In this document: positions 10,828 to 23,033 of the stretch, one piece after another
How the letters are laid out: every line of letters starts with the position of its first letter
Numbering within the stretch: position 1 is the first letter of the stretch
DNA from: Buxus sempervirens
Taxonomy: Eukaryota; Streptophyta; Magnoliopsida; Buxales; Buxaceae
Assembly: GCA_947561395.2 (NCBI GenBank)
Contig: OX387188.1
Location: 10,132,061 to 10,196,060, forward strand
Reading direction: 5' to 3'
DNA length: 64,000 nucleotides
Made by a program: the position numbers and the translations under genes
The notes under the pieces: generated by a model
Told to the model about the DNA's origin: nothing
Database searches by the model: none
The model's input: the letters and a program-made list of their open reading frames with translations, nothing else

Positions 10828-13642
10828 CTATACAGGTCCACCCCTACAGCCACGGCCACGTCCTCTGCCTCGACCACAGCCTGAAGATCGTCGGGGCTCA
10901 AAAACATGTCGCACAATGTTATGGGCTGTACTACGGGTCATCCTGCTCAAAACAGACTGAATATCATGCCACATATATAAAGGCACAAGGCCAGCAGTGG
11001 GATGATCAGGAGGAACGTAGCCCGAAGTATCCACATATCCCGTAGACTCGGTATTAGAATTCGTATAAACAGGCTTAGGATCGGCAGCAGTAGGATCAGC
11101 AGGAACGGACGTCCCAGGAGCATCAGTATCAGGACTAGGCTCCATAGGATCAGTAGAAGCCTCCTCTATCACCATGGCCTCCTCGGCAGGCTCCACCACA
11201 GTGGCATCCCTGGCTGACTCCATATCCGTATCAGCAGACGCATCAGGAGCGGTCTCAGGTGCTGGAGCAGACTCTGGCACATCCTCAGCAGTAGGTGCTA
11301 TATCGGTGTCGATCTCAGGCTCTGCTGTAGGTGCTTCTATCGATCTGGGAGAGGTCACAAACTCCACCCGTGCCACAGAGAATACCTCCTCACGAAGATG
11401 CATAGGCACAGGTGAAGCAGGTGAAGAAGGGCCGGCTGTGTCCTCCTGAAAATAAGAAAAGAAATTTTAGTCAGAACAGGATAAAAAGATATAAGAGCAG
11501 GAATGGAAATAAGTGAAAGGATTAACCTGGGTATGAGATGGACCCGCCTGGTCCTGTGTATCAGAAGGGCCCTCCTGGCCCTGTGCCCTGGCAAGCTGTC
11601 CCCGGAGGTCTGAGATAGTAATGTAGAGGGCATCCCACTCAGCAATAGCAGCATCTCACTGGCGCTCTATATCAGCATACCGAGATCGGATCTCTGCCAA
11701 CTGAGCCTCCTGAAATAGAAGAGAAGGTGTCAGAAAATGCCAAGTTCAAATAAAGTATAAGAATAGAAGAGCAAAAAGGAGAAGGCATACCGTCGTATCG
11801 TAGGCCCTAATCACTGCTCCTATCTCCGTAACTCTGCCACGGACAGGCATGGGTGGCATAAGGCACCCGACTGAAGCTCGCCTGAACCAGGCATCATAGT
11901 CACCCTCCTCCAATAATGTCTCTGCCTTAATCCAATCTAGGAACTGGGCAGGATCAACAGGCATAGGAGGAAAGGAGGGGGTAGTATCTGGAGGGATGGC
12001 AGGAATCCGAGGCTCTCCAACATGCTGATAGAAGAAGCGTTCGCTGCAATACCAGATGCTGCCCATTTGACCAATAAAGAACTGATATCTCTGACGTCTC
12101 TGGTCAGGGGCAAAGGCATCATCTCTAGCCGCATGCAGGGCCAGAACCTCATGAATGTCCTCCATCCTGGGGACGAACAGCTGAAAAACAGAAAGAATAA
12201 TATTAGACATGTGATTCAGAAAAAAAAGAGAAGGGAGGAAGAATTAAAGAAGATTACCTTAGACCGATATAGCCTGTCCAGGTGGGCCTGGGCAGACCTA
12301 GGACGACTCTTTTCAGAGTCGGGCTCCACATGACACCATCTACGAGCCATGGGATATGTCTCCTCTGGCATCGTAGAGGTAGGGCGGAAATAGGGGATAT
12401 ACACCCTAGCAAAAAACTGCAAAAAGAAGAAAAAGGGTCAAGAAGAATAGAAAAAGACGAAAAGAGAAAGAAAGAGAAAGAAAGATATTTCACCTGCAGG
12501 AAGGGCCAGAATAACCTGCATCCAACTCCAGCTCCTCGAGAAGTAGAGAGGCCGCTAATTGATCAGCGCAGGCTGGCCAGAATGGTACCAAAAATGAGCG
12601 GGCCCCATGCATACCTCCTCGCTCGATGAAGATCTCCCAATAAGCTCAAAAAATGAGGACTAACAGAAGTCGTGTCCTTTGGGAAGAAGCAGGAGCCCAT
12701 CATATACAGAAAGATAAAACGGAAAGCAAATGGAAAAGCTGGATCACTAGCGGCAAGCTGGCCAAGCTGCCTCCCCCGGAAGGCTCTCTCAACCAAGTCA
12801 GAGACAATCTCGCTCTCCCTCTATCTCATGCCTCCGGAGGCAGCACAATATAGCCAAGATAAGAGGCGATCTCCTCGGCATCCGGCATCACCATCTCGGG
12901 AATAATATCACCGATCATCCTAATCCCGGTGATAAGTGTAAAGTCAGATGGCTGGATCCCAATCTCGACATCTGGAAAATGGAAGCTCAGTGTCTCGGGG
13001 AAGAACCTCTTGAGTAGCGCAGCAATAAGGGCTCTATCCAGGCGCACATCCGAAATGGTGATGAAGAGGCCAAAGCCATACAAGGCTAGCTCCCGGCGAT
13101 AGGCTGAACTGCAATCTTCGATAAATCTAATAAAGCTAGCCCAGCTCCCTTGATAATGAGACATGGGATACTCCAAAGGGATATCTGCCCTAATACACGC
13201 TGAGGGATGAGTCCTCAAGCCATGCAAAAGATCAATATCCCTAATCTGGGCAGCAACCACCTCAGGTACCTCAACCTTGGTCCTGGCCTCATGTCTACCA
13301 CGGCCTCCTCTACGGCCCTCATCATGGCCTCCATCTCGGCCTCCGCTGCGGCACCCTCTACGGCTCCTGTCTCTGCTTGAAGCCTCAACTGCCAGCTAAG
13401 GAAACAATTGGAAGGGAGAAAGAATCAAGGTGATGAATTGTGAAGGAATGTGAAATTTCAAAAAGGTTAGAGTATACCTCTGGGGTCGCATCACGCGAAT
13501 CCCCAGAAGGGAGATTTGGGATATCAGAATCGGAATCCCTCTCGGCCCTTGAAGATGAGGCCACATCAGCATGATCCCGCCAAACCCTCGAGTAGGAGGG
13601 CTCTTCTGCAGGATCCCTAGAAGCTGAACGAATACGAGCCAT
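10828..13642 (-). pseudogene. Antisense accessory gene 1: plant-mobile-domain (PMD)-like protein with introns
   Basis: Read right to left from ATG 13642. After a short acidic/serine N-terminus, the segment at 13260-12826 shows PMD-like features: GFGLFITISDVRLDRALI, LLKRFFPETLSFHF and SDFTLITGIRMIGD. Later parts (12800-12500, 12420-12216, 12180-11790) keep the WG...IFG and FWPF words of the family. The C-terminus is acidic and low-complexity, ending in a glycine/arginine tail (GRGRGRGRG) that could bind nucleic acid. Five intron-like gaps of 77-82 nt with GT-AG ends occur at 13396-13477, 12417-12493, 12181-12257, 11710-11790 and 11446-11526. PMD proteins (for example MAIN/MAIL1) act in silencing of transposons and have been captured by plant transposons. 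The copy has at least one break. Exon ends are predictions. Confidence 0.7.
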
Positions 13643-14902
13643 CTACGGTTCAAATCAGGGAGATGTTCATTATTCTTGTTCAAAATTTCATTGCTTGATT
13701 TTCAATTTTACCAAGTTTACAGGAAAAAGAAAAATGGAAAATGGAAATAATGATTCAGAAATTCCTGACTAAATCAGGAGTTGATTTCAAGAAATTTTTT
13801 AGGAAGTTCAATTATCTTCTAGTGGCTTGTTTTAGTTGCTTATGCTTAATCATCTCTTTTTGTTTGGTTTCAGGACAGGCAAAGTAGATGATAACAAGGA
13901 AAAGGCAGAATGCTACTCTAAGCAGTAAGATGGGATAATCAGTGTGGAGTGTGTGAGATATAGCAGCACCTTATGCATAAAGTCAGAATCAGAGATATCA
14001 TGCAAAGTCAGTGACTCAATATCTCAAGCTAAGAGTAATCAGTTGGCAAGAAATTCAGTCCAATTTGCCAATGACAAAAAGAATCAGAACTTTAATTGGA
14101 AACATACAAGATTGAAGCAAAAATCCAGTCTCTCAATCATAAAAATTGCAAGTATCAGATCAGTGGTATAATTTGCAAGAAAAGTCAGCAGGTCACAGTA
14201 ATCAATAAACCGGCATTTGGAGCTTTCAATCATTCAAGAATGCAATCAAGCAAGAACAGAAAAAATGCAGAGAATCCAAGTGGTCAAGCATGAATTAAGA
14301 AATTATCAGAAGGCATGCCTGGTTGCAGATACAGATAAATTCCCAAATGGTAAACATGGAATTGGGGATTATTCTCAAACCATAAACAGTGAGTCAAATT
14401 CGTGCATGAACCAGACTTGATGCTATTACTGTTTGTGCTTACTAGAAGAGAGGTTTGGTCATTTACCTGTTTCGACCGAAATAGGAAATTTTGTTAAACC
14501 TCAAGGAGTGCTCACGACCGTTTGGAAAAGATTAGAAGCACACTAAGAACTTGATCACAGCCGAACAGGGGTCACCGAAAATGATGCTTGAGTCATTGTA
14601 GAAGAGGGGTAATCGGATTGCAATCCCCAGTAATGATGAACCAGAATGTTCCAATAGTAAAAGAGGGAGTCGAGACTCACGGTTGCCGGAGGAGAACAGT
14701 GGTCGCCGGAATAGAAAAGACGAAGTCGCCGCTGGAAGTTGTGTGTCGCCGGAAGACAGGTGCGAGTTGTCAGAGATCGGAGGTTGAAGAAGAAGACCGG
14801 AGAAAAGGATACGGGAACAAGAGATTTAGGGCAAAATGCGAGCAGAAGAGAAAGAAGAGTCGCAGCTGCGGTTAAGTAAAACCCCAAAATCTGTAAAATC
14901 AA
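13643..14902 (-). other. Leader/promoter region of antisense gene 1
   Basis: No supported protein. On the minus strand a C/T-rich leader around 14880-14480 ends in a donor-like ACAG|GTAAAT near 14467, suggesting an intron in the 5' leader before the ATG at 13642. Element D has a counterpart at 44662-45010, where ACAG|GTATGT occurs near 45002. No clear TATA box is seen between the array at 14903 and this leader. The + strand frames here are short and unsupported. Confidence 0.45.
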
Positions 14903-14992
14903 TGTGGGCAACAGGCGCCCGTAAAGGTAATACGGTCCAATTCGCCCATGTTCAAATTACGAGCATCATCTGCCTGTAATGCAAATACGGGC
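14903..14992. repeat. 28-bp palindrome array between antisense gene 1 and the 3' LTR
   Basis: Half-sites GCCCGTA (14917), TACGGTC, GCCCATG (14944), TACGAGC, GCCTGTA (14972) and TACGGGC (14986) alternate in orientation about every 14 bp. One step is 27 bp rather than 28. The array lies upstream of the antisense gene 1 leader. The equivalent in element D is at 44558-44661. Confidence 0.8.
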
Positions 14993-15326
14993 GAAGCAGA
15001 AAATTGCATATTTTATTATTTTCTCCACACTTATCAGGAGATTAATGTTTGTATTAGTTGTAAGTTGCAGGGATTGCCACCTTACCCACTTTTGTTTAAA
15101 AATTTTGTCTCAAATCTCACTTCATATCCACGAGTGCTCAGTAAGAGGAGAGAGGAGGATTTGCCCCTTAAGGTTAGGGACTTTTCAGCAAATCTTCCGC
15201 AATAAATTCTTTTTCCAAAATCATCCATTTAATCCTTGCAAAATGCAATTAGTTAGAGAAAGATCTCAAAAAGTGCAATTGGCGGGTCTTTTTGCTCTCT
15301 GCTCGTAATTGGTTCCAATTACCAGC

Positions 15327-15339
15327 AAAGGGGGGTAGT
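15327..15339 (+). other. Polypurine tract of element A
   Basis: AAAGGGGGG directly precedes the LTR start TGTAGACACC. It would prime plus-strand DNA synthesis. Element D has AAAAAGGGGCAG at the matching place on the minus strand. Confidence 0.8.
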
Positions 15340-15442
15340 TGTAGACACCCCAAATTGTACTACAAAATGAGAAAATAATGAAAATATGTAATTGGGATTT
15401 AAAACAGACCAAAAATGCATGAAATTCAATAACTTGAGCGTT

Positions 15443-15547
15443 GCCCGTATTGTACCTACGGGCTGAGCGCGCCTGGATTTTGTATACGGGCACGCAGCAC
15501 CCGTAATACATATACGGACACCATTGGACCGTAAATCATTTATGGGC
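15443..15547. repeat. 28-bp palindrome array in the element A LTR
   Basis: The segment divides cleanly into 7-mers: half-site, filler, inverted half-site, spacer. Forward half-sites start at 15443, 15471, 15499 and 15527, exactly 28 bp apart; inverted ones at 15457, 15485, 15513 and 15541. It lies about 195 bp upstream of the TATA box. Confidence 0.9.
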
Positions 15548-15742
15548 ACATTAGATTCGTGCGAATTTTATCCTTTCTCGATTTCTGAGTTTTATTTTCA
15601 GTATCTCTTTAAATGAGCGAATTATCTTTTTTATTCGTTTGAAATATCTTTGTTGGCCATGGATGGGCATTATCCTTGTGTTTAACTCAATCTGAAACTC
15701 TATCTTGCCAAACCTTGGACCAACCATGCCCCTGAGTTTGCT

Positions 15743-15750
15743 TATAAATA
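15743..15750 (+). promoter_or_regulatory. LTR TATA box of element A
   Basis: TATAAATA at 15743 is conserved in the related solo LTR (23814) and in element D (minus strand, about 43796-43807). In all three it lies roughly 195-200 bp past the palindrome array and about 100 bp before a GTAAG splice donor. The transcript likely starts about 30 bp downstream. Confidence 0.7.
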
Positions 15751-17140
15751 GAGAGCCTCTCCTCAAGCAAAAGGACACGAAAATTTGAAGTCCAAGGAGC
15801 TCCAAGAGAAGAGAGGAATCCCTGCTGCTCTGCTTGCTCAATCCAGGTAAGTCCCTTTTCCCTTTTATTTTCTGTCTTCAATTCTAGAAGTAATAGGATC
15901 TTCTCTATTGCTGTAGAATAAGGCCATCTTTTATCTTGTATTACTAAACTTGTCTCTAAGTACCTCAATAGTCTCTCTAGCCGTAAAACGTGAAGAGAGA
16001 GCTAGGGGAAAGGGGAACAGGTGGATCCCTAGAATAGAACCCCATAATCTGTTTTTCTCTTTTTTTTCTAGAATAAGGCCTTTGATTGCGTTTGTATCAC
16101 CAAACCTATCTCCAAGTACCTCAAGAATCCTCTCTAGCCGTAAAACGTGAAGAGAGAGCTAGGGGAAAAGAGAACAGGTGGATCCGTAGGGTAGGCCACC
16201 ATGTGCTCTAATCTGTGAGATATGGCTGCTTTGAATATCCTAATCATGTTTTAATGGTTTTTATGTTGAATCTGAATGAATCTATTAAGATTATGATGTT
16301 TATAGCATGAAATCCTCTTTTTCTCCTAAAATTGAGATTTTCACCCCTTTTGCACCTACAGCACTGTTTTCGTGATTTTTGTGATTTTAGGCTAAAATCC
16401 TGGATCTATCATGATCTATATGATAGATCTGGATTCAGAAGCCTGAAAGTAACTTCTAGGGTTTCATGATATGGTTTTTGAATCCTTTTTCACTTTTGAG
16501 AGAACCTACGGTCTAAGTTCTCTCCTTTTGATGTTCTTCATCAACGTGGGTATTTTTGGTTTTGATTTCTTGATTTAATGTGAAATTTGGGCTATAACTA
16601 TGTCCTGGACTGTTCAAGTTTAAATCTGCAATATTTTATAAAAATCATATTTTTCTAGATTTCTATAATTTAACTTGAAGCCAGATTTTTGAAGTTTTCA
16701 CTTTAGATTGGTTTTATTGGGTTTTATCTCAATTTTATTTTGATCATAAAACCCTAGGAATGGTATGATCATATTTGAAAGTTCTGAATCAATCAGACTA
16801 TTCGTATGAAAAAACCATACACTTTTGTCTTTTTTTATGATTTTTCATGATTTTTATAGCAAGCCTTTTTCCTTTATTTTAACATGAACAATGCCTGGCA
16901 ACCACTTTGCGTGGATGAATAGGAGTGCCTAACACCTTCCCCTGTTCATAACCTAATCCCCTTACCCATCTCTGGTTTTTTTTTAGAGGGTTATTTTTAC
17001 CCTAAAATTGCCTTTTTGAGCTTATTTAATATTTTGGTGTCCATTCACACCTAAACAGAATGGTGGCGACTCTGTGTTTTTAACCAATCCCGCGTAATGA
17101 TTGAGGAAGTCATTGAATTGATTTTTTCCCATGTCTCACA

Positions 17141-17611
17141 TACCTACCTCTGTTCGACCCAGTTCCTTTCTTCTTCCTCAAACGTAGATGATGATCCCTC
17201 TCTACAGCAACACAGAACATCTTCTAGGATGAAGAACGCTTGAATATCAACGAAGGCTCCTTCACTTCTCTTTCGGTCGCTGGTTTCCTTCGGTCGTCAA
17301 AGAATACAAGTAAAATACGTTTAGTTATTCTCTAAAATACTTTCTTAAATACTAATCCTATTTTAATCTCATGATTCCACATATCTCACTACCATCAATT
17401 CCTATACCACTAACCAATCAGATTAAAAGATAACCTTAAATTAATACTTACTTCAATATCTCATGATCCAACGGTCAAATTTTCTTTAATCTCCGGATCT
17501 CCTCCATTAGTGTGATCACCTATATTTATAATTACAATCTATCAGTAAAATCCTCAAATAACTACTAATTATTATTTAATTAAAAATTATGCAAATTTTC
17601 GGGGTCTTACA
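17141..17611 (-). repeat. Fragment of a chromovirus-type LTR (TGTAAGACCCC family), minus strand
   Basis: The right end reads TGTAAGACCCC on the minus strand. The sequence matches 22206-22683 (shared ATGATCCAACGGT, GTGATCACCTATAT and TACCTACCTCTG). Its left part is cut by element A, so the rest should lie left of the window. A splice-donor-like GAGGTAGGTA lies at its left edge on the minus strand. Confidence 0.75.
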
Positions 17612-18194
17612 CTAAACTTGCTTTAATGACTTGCTTAAGTAGACAAACCTTAGAGGAGTCCTATTAGGATTAGGAAACCTTCTAATTAATTCCTACTTTC
17701 TCTCCTCCTTTTAATTCTCTTTTTAGTATTTTACCTATTAAGTCCCTTACTAAATGAACTCCTTTTATCAAATTTTCGTCCATATTTTCTATCTATTTCT
17801 AAATATTACCTAAACACCCTATTTAGTCGTTTTTTCTCAAAATTAAGGCCACTAATTAAGTATAATTACCCAATTGCCCTTTTTCCCTTCTTTTATGCTA
17901 TAATTATTACTATTCAACTTCAAACCTAATCCAATAAGTTTTAATCTTCTATTTTCCAACTCTATTAATTGCTTAATGATTTAATTCTTCAATTGCCCTT
18001 TTGGAATTTACTAAAATACCCTTTTATCTTCCTAGATTGATTTCCTTTGAAAATTCTCTTTTATTTACAAATTATTATTTATTTTAATTATCAATTCTCT
18101 AAATTTTCATTCTTTTATTTCCACTATACTCAAACCCCTATTTTCTTTTATTTATTTATGCCTTAATTATTATCCAAAATTCTGGGGTTTTACA
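17612..18194 (-). repeat. Fragment of another LTR ending TGTAAAACCCC, minus strand
   Basis: The right end is TGTAAAACCCCAGAATT on the minus strand, typical of plant chromovirus LTR starts. The body is AT-rich with no coding signal. The LTR fragment at 17141-17611 appears to be inserted into it. Its far end is not in the window. Confidence 0.55.
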
Positions 18195-19326
18195 CTTTTG
18201 ATCTCCATAATTATTTTATACTAAGTTATATTTCAAAAAAAAAAAAGGAATGGTAACGTCAAATGTTGCTTATCTTCTCTAGAGCTTATATTTGTGATAT
18301 CACTATGGTTTCTTAAACCTCATTGTAAGGTTATAAACTTGTATTTCAGAAACCTTCAGGGTGAAGTAGGATAGTCAAAAACCTTAGGGGGTAAATTGTA
18401 AATATTACTTATTTTTATAGTGATTAGGTTGGTAACTTGATAATTCGGGCTAAGTTACCAAGTTACTCAAATAGTTGGACTTCTGATTTACCAACTATTT
18501 TCAGGTTTTTAAACAGTCAAATATTATCAATTTGATACAACCCTCTTTCTTGCTTTGGTGGAGGCTTGAAAATATCCAAAAGATATAATAATACATTAGT
18601 GAAGGTTAAAGACGTGTGAGCAGTAATTAGGTTGAAAGCTATCGGTAGTGAGATAAATGACATCTCAATAATGATAGTTTTACGTCAACGATTTATTATA
18701 AGTTTTAATACTTTTGTTTTAATTATGGATAAATTAACTACTTATATTTGAAAGATGTTCCTAAATATATATAATATCCAAAGATGATGTCATTTTTGTT
18801 GATCAAACTGGAGAAATTTTGTGTAAAAATAAATATAGGAAAGTAAATAAAGAAAAGGTATGTATTAAAATAAGCTTAACAAAAAGAAATTTTTTTTAAT
18901 GTGATCAGATACAGGTTTGGAAAAAAGAGGCGGTTGCCACATTACAAGGTGTATGAGGGATTTTCATCCTTAATTTATAAATGATTTTAACTCGGTCGAT
19001 ATGATTCTTCAAGGAGATGATTTCACATGGTATAATATGTAGGGTATGCCAACTTGAATGATCTAGATCAGTAACTAGCCTCAATGGATTTGGACAACTA
19101 TGTCTATCATGCAGTTTTCAAAGCCTATGTGAGAACATCCTTGGACCATTTGCCAATCCTTCTCACAACGATTTGTAACATGAGATGGGGTGTGCTTCCT
19201 TTATAATTTTCCAATATGTGTGGCCTTCAACACAAAACTTTCAAAATTAAATTTGTATGGTGTTAGAACTAATATTTTGGTAATATTTCCTCACTAAATT
19301 AGTGAGTCAAGATTTACATTAGCAAT
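18195..19326. other. Unassigned degraded repeat DNA
   Basis: AT-rich sequence without supported reading frames. It precedes a recognisable integrase tail on the + strand and may be decayed internal sequence of that same chromovirus, but I see no firm domain in it. Confidence 0.3.
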
Positions 19327-19895
19327 GCAGTTGTACAGGAAAATTTTGAGAAGGTAAAACTTCTAAGGCAACATCTCTTAGTAATACAAAGTAGACAAAA
19401 GAATTATGTAGATAACAAAAGACGTAAATTGAGTCTTGAAGTGAGCGACCATGATTTCTTAAGGTATCACAATCTCAAGTTATCAAGAGATTTAGGAAGA
19501 AAAGAAAGCTATCTCCACGATTTATTGGTCCATTTGAAATATTGGGCAAGTTGGACCTGTAGCATACCATTTAGCATTGTCACTCAGCTTGCAGACATCC
19601 ATGACATATGTGTTCCATGTATCCATGCTTAGGCATTATGTGCCACATACCAATCATGTCATAGCCTATGAGTTACTTTAGGTTCGTGAAGACTTGTCAT
19701 TTGAGGAGCGTCCTATGTAAATCCTAAATAGGCGAGAGCAAGTTCTTCGCACAAAGACTATTCCCATAGTTAAGGTATTGTAGCAATACCGTTCTTCGGA
19801 AGAGACAACTTGGGAGAACAAGAAGGAAATGATGGATAAGTACCCGGAGTTGTTCCAAGATTTACGACGAAATTTATTTTCCTGGGGAGGTGGGG
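19327..19895 (+). pseudogene. pol: Integrase C-terminus/chromodomain remnant of a chromovirus, with polypurine tract
   Basis: Broken + strand coding remnants match the end of Tekay/Del-type pol: the QKNYVDNKRRKL segment, HDFLRY, then VREDLSFEERP, EQVLRTKTIP and a chromodomain-like SSEETTWE...KYPELF. The polypurine tract GGGGAGGTGGGG (19884-19895) directly precedes the LTR at 19896. The rest of pol is missing or unrecognisable. It is an old, heavily broken fossil. Confidence 0.75.
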
Positions 19896-22800
19896 TGTAA
19901 TACCTAGTATTTTTATTTAATATTTTATTAAATTAATTTATGGAAATTAATAATGTGAACTCTTGAATTTTGGGGGTGGGGGGCAAGGGGGGAAATAATA
20001 ATATACTTTCAATCTAAATTTTAGAAGAAATCCAATGGTTGGATGTGGTCAAATCAAAGAAATGGGTATTTTAGTCAATTCCTACTTACCCAATTTATTA
20101 GATTGATTAATTCAATAATTATTAGATCTGAGAAATTAAATTAAACCTAAGTTGGGTTTAATTTGATTGTAAATATCAAGATTTATTGCCTAATAAGTGT
20201 GAGGAGGAACTATTGGTAATTATATTTCATTAGGAGCCTTAAATTTGGAATTAAATAAGGATATAAGGTGATTAGGTAATATTTAAAAATTGGAAATGAA
20301 AATAGGATAAAAAGTAATTAAAAATTAAAAAGATGCATGCATGGTTGGATTAGGATATTTTATGGGACATGTGGGAGAGTTGTAAGTGGAAGGAAAGGTT
20401 CCTAATTAAACTAGGTTTCTTTTAGATATGGGTGTGAGGTTTAAAAAGAAAGAGAGAATTAAGGTTTAGGGTTTTTGGAACTGGTGTCTCACAGTAGGAG
20501 AGAGAGAAGAGGATGATTGGCTCGTGAAGGGAGTGATCTGGAACAAGTAGCAACCCTTTTAAATAAAAGTTTGCATTGATTTACCAGATTTGTTGATCAA
20601 TTGAGTTTTTGAATGTATCGTGAATGAGTTTGATCAAAGTAAGGACGTTTTGAATGCTGAGATGTGATCTGGAAAATTAAAAATGATATGAACTTGTGCT
20701 CATGATTTTACTTGAATTTTTTAGTGATTTTGATGGTTGATTTCGTAATCTTCATGTTTTATTGAATTTGGTTTAGTTTGGCATAATTAAGTAATGATTA
20801 GACATGTTTTTGAATTGATTTGAAGGATTGAATTGGTTAAAATTTGGTTAGAATATTGAAAATATAGCAAAAATCGAAAACGTAGAAATTTAGTAAAATT
20901 GGCCTTGGCGCTCAATGTGCACTCGAGCACCACATCTAGTGTGAAGAGTAAATTTGGTCGCACTTGACCCTCGCTCGAGTGCGAGCTCCAGCGACTATGT
21001 GTATAATTTATAACCTAAGACTGAATGTCCGACGCTCAGCCCCCACTCGAGCACTACCAAGTGCAACGAGTACAAAATAGAAGAATTAGTTTGGTGCTCG
21101 ATCCCCGCTCGATCGCCAAAACTCAAAAATTAAGAATTTTTTTCCAAACTGACCTATTTTTAATTTTAATTCAATTTTTGTGCAATTCCAACCCAATATT
21201 CACCTAGATTAGAGTATTTCAAAGAGGTTTTAGCTGGTAAAGTAATAATGGGAATCAAGGAGAGAAATTTGGGTACGTTTTGGAGAAAAAGGAGATTTCC
21301 GTTCCTTGAAGGATTTGGAAGGATGAATAAGTATTAATTTTTCTTTAATCAAGTTAGGCTAGTGTATTCTAGTTGGCTTTTGGTCTCCGTATAGCTCTTG
21401 TGGATGGATTTCTTTTTTTTTTTTTGGGATATATTTTGGTATGAGTTTGGTCACTTTTGTGACTTGTATTGTGGACTTAGTTCTCATGTTTATTGGACTG
21501 TTTTCCTTGGGTTTCCTACATATATTTTGGGTAATTTGAGTACGATGAGATTGTTGAATTGGTAATTGAGTCAATATTGACATGATTATGGATTTTAGAA
21601 TGGATTGTGAAATTCTTTATAACATTTGATGATGATAAGACAACCTTTTAGCAAACGTACCTAAATTACTCATTAAATTTTTTTAAAACAAAATATCAAT
21701 GAAAACAGTTGTAAACACTTAATATTTGTTGGTTCAAACACTTGCTATCGTTAAAAATCATTTATATTGAAATTTCTCTTAAAATTCAGAAAAAAATCAG
21801 AATCTGTGTCGGTCGCTCGACCCAGGCGCTTAGGCGATCTGGTTGGGCATCGACATGTTAAATTAGTCAGAAAATAATGACGGGCGCTCAACGTAGGCAC
21901 TTAGGCGATCTAAGTAAATTATCAGGTTTTGAATTTTTGTTCGACCCTGGTCACTTAGGCGATCGATTGGGCAACTATTTAACTAAGATTTACAGGCGAG
22001 TCGCTAGACAGGACTACTTAGGTGATTGCGTCAAGCACTCGACATATGGCAGAGAATCTCAATCCGAAATTGGTTTTCTATTCAATATATTACAATCTAT
22101 TCATCAAAATCAACACTATTCATATTCAAAACATATATACAACCCTTCAGAAACATGATAGATGATCAAACATCCATAAAACTCATTAACGTCTAAACAG
22201 GTGTGCTACCTACCTCTGATCATTCAAAGTCTCCTTCTTCCTCCTCTTTCTTCTTAGTTTAGGCTCTGATCTCTTCCTTTTTAGCAACCCAACTCCTTTT
22301 GGAATGTAGATCTCTTCAAGATCGGCAAGACTCCACAATTCTTCTTCTCCTTTCTCGGTTTCTCTTCTTTTTCTTTCAGCCGCTAGAGACTATGTATGGT
22401 ATAGGTATACGATTAGTCGTATAAACCCTATTTTAATTCCTGTTATCCCATGCATCTCTCCTCTACTAACTTCCATACCCCTCACCAATCAAATTTTAAA
22501 ATAACTCTTAAGTTAATTCTTACCTCATTATTTCATGATCCAACGGTTGGATTTACATTGTACTCTTGATCTCTTTCATCAATGTGATCACCTATATATT
22601 CCATTACCAATTTTCAGTAAAATCCACATTAAAATACTAAATTTTATTTAATTAAAATTTCTGAAAATTTTTGGGGTCTTACAGAGTTCGCTAACTTTCA
22701 CCTGGAGGATTATTATTATCCCGAGTAGACATTTATTTGGAGGTTGATACAGATGATACATTTATTTGTTACTTTATATTTTTGGATGGTTATGAGAGTG

Positions 22801-23033
22801 AGAGTGTTAGAAACCATTTTACCTGACTTATGATTTATTTTTGATATGATGGGTTGGATGATAATTTTATCCAGGCTTATTGAATTTTTTTTTATGTTAG
22901 ACTTCCGCACTCTGATGTTAATTGTTGAATGAATTAAATCTGAATGTTTGGTAATTAGATGCTTTGGGCCCAGTAGCACTTTGGATTAGGGTTGGGTGCT
23001 TGATTTGCATTGACTCGGGTTCAGGGCGTTACA
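19896..23033 (+). repeat. Chromovirus 3' LTR carrying a nested LTR
   Basis: It starts TGTAATACCTAG after the polypurine tract and ends CAGGGCGTTACA. It carries the shared donor-like AAGTAGCAACCC (20545) and a CpG-rich GAGCG/CTCGAG repeat block at 20900-21120 in otherwise AT-rich DNA. A minus-strand LTR ending at 22683 is nested in its right half. Frames inside are not supported as genes. Confidence 0.7.
21600..22683 (-). repeat. Nested LTR of the TGTAAGACCCC family, minus strand (left end approximate)
   Basis: The right end TGTAAGACCCCAAAAATT at 22683 is clear, and the body matches 17141-17611. A CpG-rich repeated block (AGGCGCTTAGGCGATC-like units) lies at 21805-22045. A donor-like AGAGGTAGGTAGCACAC lies at about 22201-22217 on the minus strand. 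I could not fix the left end or a target duplication. Confidence 0.6.

Larger units (their letters stand above)
1..17140 (+). mobile_element. Element A: Tat-lineage Ty3/gypsy LTR retrotransposon (Retand/Grande type), 5' LTR outside window
   Basis: The order is gag, protease, RT, RNase H, archaeal-type second RNase H, integrase, two genes on the opposite strand, polypurine tract and 3' LTR. The second RNase H before integrase and the lack of a chromodomain place it in the Tat clade. Antisense accessory genes between pol and the 3' LTR are known from Grande/Retand-like members. The polyprotein region is broken, with about ten interruptions, so this is a fossil copy. It sits inside a chromovirus-type LTR whose remainder begins at 17141. 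The link between the internal region and the LTR at 15340 is supported by element D, where the same sequence directly adjoins the same LTR. Confidence 0.9.
15340..17140 (+). repeat. 3' LTR of element A (1801 bp)
   Basis: It starts TGTAGACACC after the polypurine tract and ends ATGTCTCACA. The same LTR in element D is 1802 bp once its nested insert is removed, and a related solo LTR lies at 23403-25421. It carries a 28-bp palindrome array (15443-15547), a TATA box (TATAAATA at 15743) and a strong 5' splice donor CCAG|GTAAGTCCC at 15846. A directly repeated segment near 15950-16165 (CGTAAAACGTGAAGAGAG twice) lies downstream. Confidence 0.93.

Noticed and set aside
14555-14911. 118-codon minus frame as a separate protein
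   Set aside because: It lies in the leader of antisense gene 1, has no recognisable domain and is not clearly kept in element D.
15340-17060. LTR of element A ending before GGTGGCGACTCTG, with that word as the primer site
   Set aside because: The solo LTR with perfect CTCAT duplication and element D both show that the LTR extends about 80 bp further, to CATGTCTCACA or CATGTCTTACA.
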